NCBI GenBank assembly: GCA_035718085.1
Contig: DASTHS010000063.1
Span: 1-14,448 of the forward strand
DNA: 14,448 nucleotides
Reading direction: 5' to 3'
Source of the DNA: DASTHS01 sp035718085
GTDB lineage: Bacteria; Actinomycetota; Acidimicrobiia; Acidimicrobiales; Palsa-688
Shown here: one piece after another, positions 11,568 through 14,448 of the stretch
How positions within the stretch are numbered: position 1 is the first letter of the stretch
Layout of the letters: each line of letters opens with the position of its first letter
The notes under the pieces: generated by a model
The model's database searches: none
Told to the model about the DNA's origin: nothing
The model's input: the letters and a program-made list of their open reading frames with translations, nothing else
Program-made: the position numbers and the translations under genes

Positions 11568-14381
11568 TCACAGCACCCTACCGACGCCGGGCGCGAGCGG
11601 CGACGGCGCCGGCCCCCGGGAGCCGGTGACGACGTTGGCGGCCTGGGAGCACACGAGCCGCTCGATCTCGGCTGCGGTGGTAGGCTGGCCGAACAACCAT
11701 CCCTGGGCCCGGGTGGCGCCGAGACGTCGCAGCCGGCTGGCCTGCGCCGGGTTCTCGACCCCTTCGGCCACGACCTCCAGCCCGAGGCGACGGCCCATCT
11801 CGACGACCGCTGCGAGGATCGGGGCGTCCCGGTCGGCGTCGCCGCCCGCCACCAGCGAACGGTCGATCTTCAAGGTGTGCACCGGGAGCCGCTTGAGCCG
11901 GGCGAACACCGAGGCGCCGGTGCCGAAGTCGTCGATGGCCACGCGCACGCCGAGGTCGGCCAGACCGCTCACGACGGCGATGAGCTGCTTGTCGGAGAGG
12001 ATCCCCTCGACGATCTCAACCTCGACGGCGGTCGGGTCGACGCCGGCGCCGGCGAGGTCGGCGGCGAACTCGTCGACCAGGTGGGGCCGTATGAGGCTCT
12101 GGGTGCTGAGGTTGACCGAGACAGGCAGGCCGCCGAAGCTGGCCGCCCAGAGCCGCGCCTGAGCCAGAGCCAGCCGCCGCGCCTCGCGGTCGACCTCGGC
12201 GAGCACACCAGCGGTCTCCGCGATGTCGAGGAACTGGGCGGGCGTGATCAAGCCGCGCCGGGGGTGGTCCCAGCGCACCAGCGCCTCGACCGCCACGGTG
12301 ACCAGGCCGGCGAGCTCGACCTGGGGTTGGTAGACGACGGTGATCTCGCCGCTGCGGAGCGCCCTGTGCAGGTCGTCTTCGAGGCCGCCGCCGCGGGTGT
12401 GGGCACCCGACGCCCGCCGCCAGCTGCCCCGACCCGACCGTTTGGACTGGTACATGGCGGCGTCGGCGGCGGTGACGAGGTCGGCCAGGTCGTGGCCGCA
12501 CGAGGGGCTCGATGCGATGCCGATGCTGGCCCCGACGTACACGTCTCGCCCGGCCAGGTCGAATGGCTCCGAGAGCGCAGCGCAGATGGCGGAGGCCACC
12601 AGGTCGCCGTGGCGTGGCGCCTCGGCTCGGGACCGGGTCCTGACCACGACGAACTCGTCGCCGCCGGCACGGGCGACGAAGGCGTCGGGGCCCGCGGCCG
12701 CGCTGATCCGCTGGGCCGACGCGGCGAGCACGGCATCGCCGGCTGCGTGGCCGAGCTCGTCGTTCACGTGCTTCAACCGGTCGATGTCGATGTAGAGCAG
12801 CTCGAGGTCTCCGCCGGCAGGGACGATGGCCCCGAGGGCGTTGCGGTTGTACAGGCCGGTCAGGGCGTCGTGGGTGGCCTGGTACCGGGCGGTCTCGAGC
12901 GCCCGGGCACGGGCGAGGGCGACGCGAGCGAGGTCGGCCACGCCGTCGAGGCGGCGCTCTGCGTCGTCGGGCACGTCGCCGGGCCCCGGGTAGGCGGCGA
13001 CGAGCAGGCCTTCGAAGGCGCCGTCGTCGGCGAGGGCCCGCATGACCAGGGCTGTCGCCCCTGCGGCGCTCAGCCGAGCCCCGAGCCCCGGGCCGCACTC
13101 GGTGGCGGCCACCCGGAGCGGGGTCGACCGGTCGGCGAGGCCCAGGAGGTCTGGCAGCTCCACCGGGTCGACCGGTGCGCGCCCCAGCGAGGCCTCGCCG
13201 CCAGGCTGACCCAGCGGGACGAGCCCACGGGCGGCATCCCACGCCAGCACCAGCGCCAGCGTTGCGCCGGTGACCTTCTCCGTGGTGGTGGCGACGATGC
13301 CGGCGACGTCGTCGAGGTCGGTGGCCCCCGCGAGGCGGCCGGCGAAGTCGAGCAGCTGGGCCGTCTCTGCACGTGCCAGCTCGGCGTCGCGCCGGGCGGC
13401 GGCGGCCTCGGTGACGGCGCCGGCGAGGCGTGAGAAGGCGGTGAGCACCGCACCGCCGGCCGTCGGCAGGCTCGGCGAGTCGGGAGCGAGCGCCCCGAGC
13501 AATCCGGACCGCCCGAGGGGCACCCACAGCGCCCCGCCCCGGCACCGGCCGGCGACGAGGTCGTCGGCGAGGTCGTCGGCGGCCGCCGGGGCGACGCCCC
13601 TGGCGGCGGTGACGGCGCCGTCGGGCCCGTCGACCCGGGCCACCAGGATCGGGGAGGGCACCAGCTGCTCGAGCGTGTCGAGCAGGCTCTCGGCGAGGGC
13701 GGCCGGCGCCCGACCCGAGCCGGCGACGGCCGCTGCCGAGGTCATGGCGTCGAAGTACGACACCCACCTCCCGAGCTGCACGACCCCGGCGGCGCCCCCG
13801 CCTCCTTGGGTCCAGCGCAGCTCCCACCGGCACGACGGCGCCCCGCTGACCTCGCAATGGCGGTGCGCGACCCGTCCCGCCGACCCGTATGCGCCCGGCA
13901 GGGCGGCGAGGTAGCCGGCGATGGCCGCGCAGAAGTGCCTGCTGGCGGCGGCCGCCCCCAGCGGCGACGCCTCGAGCACGGCCGAGCCGGCGTCGACCGC
14001 CAGCTGCCACCGCCGCCCCGACGTGACCGCGCCGAGGTACTCGACGATGCCGGTGAGGGCCGCCCCAGGGCCGCCGTCGGGAGTGACGACCGCGGCGACC
14101 ATGGGATCGGCGGTGTGCAGGCGCAGCAACTCCTCGCCCAGCCGGCGGCCGATCTCGCCGTCACCGCTGAGCGCGGCGGCCGCCTCGCAGTACCCGGCCA
14201 GCTCCGCCCGGCTGATCCACGCGCCGGCCGCGGCATCGGCGGGGGGTCGCAGCCCGGCGGCCGTCGCGGCGCGCGTCCACTCGGCCACCAGCTCGGGGCC
14301 GCCGAGGCCATCGAGGTAGGCGGCGAGCGCGGCGGCGAAGCGGGCTGTCACCTCCCGCCCGCGGTCCGCTGGCTCGGTCAT
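11568..14381 (-). CDS. Multi-sensor GGDEF-EAL c-di-GMP protein
   Basis: Soluble protein of 937 residues. Residues about 10-195 resemble a V4R-type sensor and end with C176-x7-C184 in 'HCEVSGAPSCRWELRW'. Two GAF-like regions (about 215-330 and 350-490) are joined by an Ala/Glu-rich coiled stretch. GGDEF (about 500-660) starts 'THDALTGLYNRNAL' and has an intact GGDEF at 573-577 but no RxxD inhibitory site. EAL (about 680-925) has E699 in 'EALVRW', plus 'SVNLSTQSL', 'EVEIVEGIL', 'AIDDFGTGASVF', 'LKIDRSLV', 'VVAEGVEN' and 'QGWLFGQP'. Both catalytic sets look complete, so it may make and degrade c-di-GMP, with the sensors setting the balance. ATG at 14381 is preferred over TTG at 14402; AAAGGG lies just upstream at a short distance. 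No transmembrane segment is evident. Confidence 0.93.
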   Translation of the reverse strand: MTEPADRGREVTARFAAALAAYLDGLGGPELVAEWTRAATAAGLRPPADAAAGAWISRAELAGYCEAAAALSGDGEIGRRLGEELLRLHTADPMVAAVVTPDGGPGAALTGIVEYLGAVTSGRRWQLAVDAGSAVLEASPLGAAAASRHFCAAIAGYLAALPGAYGSAGRVAHRHCEVSGAPSCRWELRWTQGGGGAAGVVQLGRWVSYFDAMTSAAAVAGSGRAPAALAESLLDTLEQLVPSPILVARVDGPDGAVTAARGVAPAAADDLADDLVAGRCRGGALWVPLGRSGLLGALAPDSPSLPTAGGAVLTAFSRLAGAVTEAAAARRDAELARAETAQLLDFAGRLAGATDLDDVAGIVATTTEKVTGATLALVLAWDAARGLVPLGQPGGEASLGRAPVDPVELPDLLGLADRSTPLRVAATECGPGLGARLSAAGATALVMRALADDGAFEGLLVAAYPGPGDVPDDAERRLDGVADLARVALARARALETARYQATHDALTGLYNRNALGAIVPAGGDLELLYIDIDRLKHVNDELGHAAGDAVLAASAQRISAAAGPDAFVARAGGDEFVVVRTRSRAEAPRHGDLVASAICAALSEPFDLAGRDVYVGASIGIASSPSCGHDLADLVTAADAAMYQSKRSGRGSWRRASGAHTRGGGLEDDLHRALRSGEITVVYQPQVELAGLVTVAVEALVRWDHPRRGLITPAQFLDIAETAGVLAEVDREARRLALAQARLWAASFGGLPVSVNLSTQSLIRPHLVDEFAADLAGAGVDPTAVEVEIVEGILSDKQLIAVVSGLADLGVRVAIDDFGTGASVFARLKRLPVHTLKIDRSLVAGGDADRDAPILAAVVEMGRRLGLEVVAEGVENPAQASRLRRLGATRAQGWLFGQPTTAAEIERLVCSQAANVVTGSRGPAPSPLAPGVGRVL

Positions 14382-14448
14382 GGCCCTTTGATCGGCCGGC
14401 AACCCGCCGGTCCGAGTCGACCTCCGGTGCGCGGCAAATGCCCGGGCG
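14382..14448. other. Upstream edge of the GGDEF-EAL gene
   Basis: These last 67 bases hold the presumed 5' region of the minus-strand gene. No convincing promoter, dyad or start of another gene is visible before the window ends. Confidence 0.4.

Noticed and set aside
11877..13433. Plus-strand open frame of 518 codons opposite the GGDEF-EAL gene
   Set aside because: The opposite strand encodes intact GGDEF and EAL motifs. This frame is Gly/Glu/Arg-rich without any motif.

Overview
The window comes from a chromosome of very high GC content. Start codons are mostly GTG, stop/start overlaps are of the GTGA type, and several genes seem to begin at or next to their transcription start. With coenzyme F420 biosynthesis (fbiC), an actinobacterial-type urease accessory order (ureF-ureG-ureD) and an MtrB/LpqB-like kinase-lipoprotein pair, this points to an actinobacterium. 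An Acidimicrobiia-like lineage is a reasonable guess, but the sequence alone does not prove it. No RNA genes, CRISPR arrays, insertion sequences or phage genes were seen.

Layout. (1) Bases 1-2465, plus strand: the end of ureF, then ureG, ureD and a MOSC-domain gene, the last three joined by 4-nt overlaps. The MOSC gene carries a +1 frameshift near 1937. (2) Bases 2523-4225: a small DUF4395 membrane protein (plus) runs tail-to-tail into an MFS transporter (minus), and their coding ends overlap by 31 bp. (3) Bases 4330-7214: fbiC (minus), the fused radical-SAM F0 synthase, is divergent from an HxlR-type regulator (plus). The 62-bp gap holds a perfect dyad flanked by two mirrored leaderless promoters. 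(4) Bases 7243-9429: a PAS-GGDEF diguanylate cyclase (minus) is divergent from an acyltransferase-3 membrane protein (plus). (5) Bases 9539-11487: an orphan sensor histidine kinase is translationally coupled to a short GerMN lipoprotein, like mtrB-lpqB without mtrA. (6) Bases 11568-14381, minus: a large multi-sensor GGDEF-EAL protein, facing the lipoprotein across two hairpins.

How the parts may work together. The urease genes serve nickel delivery to urease, whose structural genes would lie upstream of the window. The best candidate for new biology is the hxlR-fbiC intergenic region: a regulator with a Cys/His cluster faces the committed F420 gene across one dyad that covers both -35 regions, so it may control F420 supply and itself together. 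The right half is signalling-rich: two c-di-GMP enzymes flank an envelope-modifying acyltransferase and a kinase-lipoprotein module. A functional link among them is inference from proximity only.
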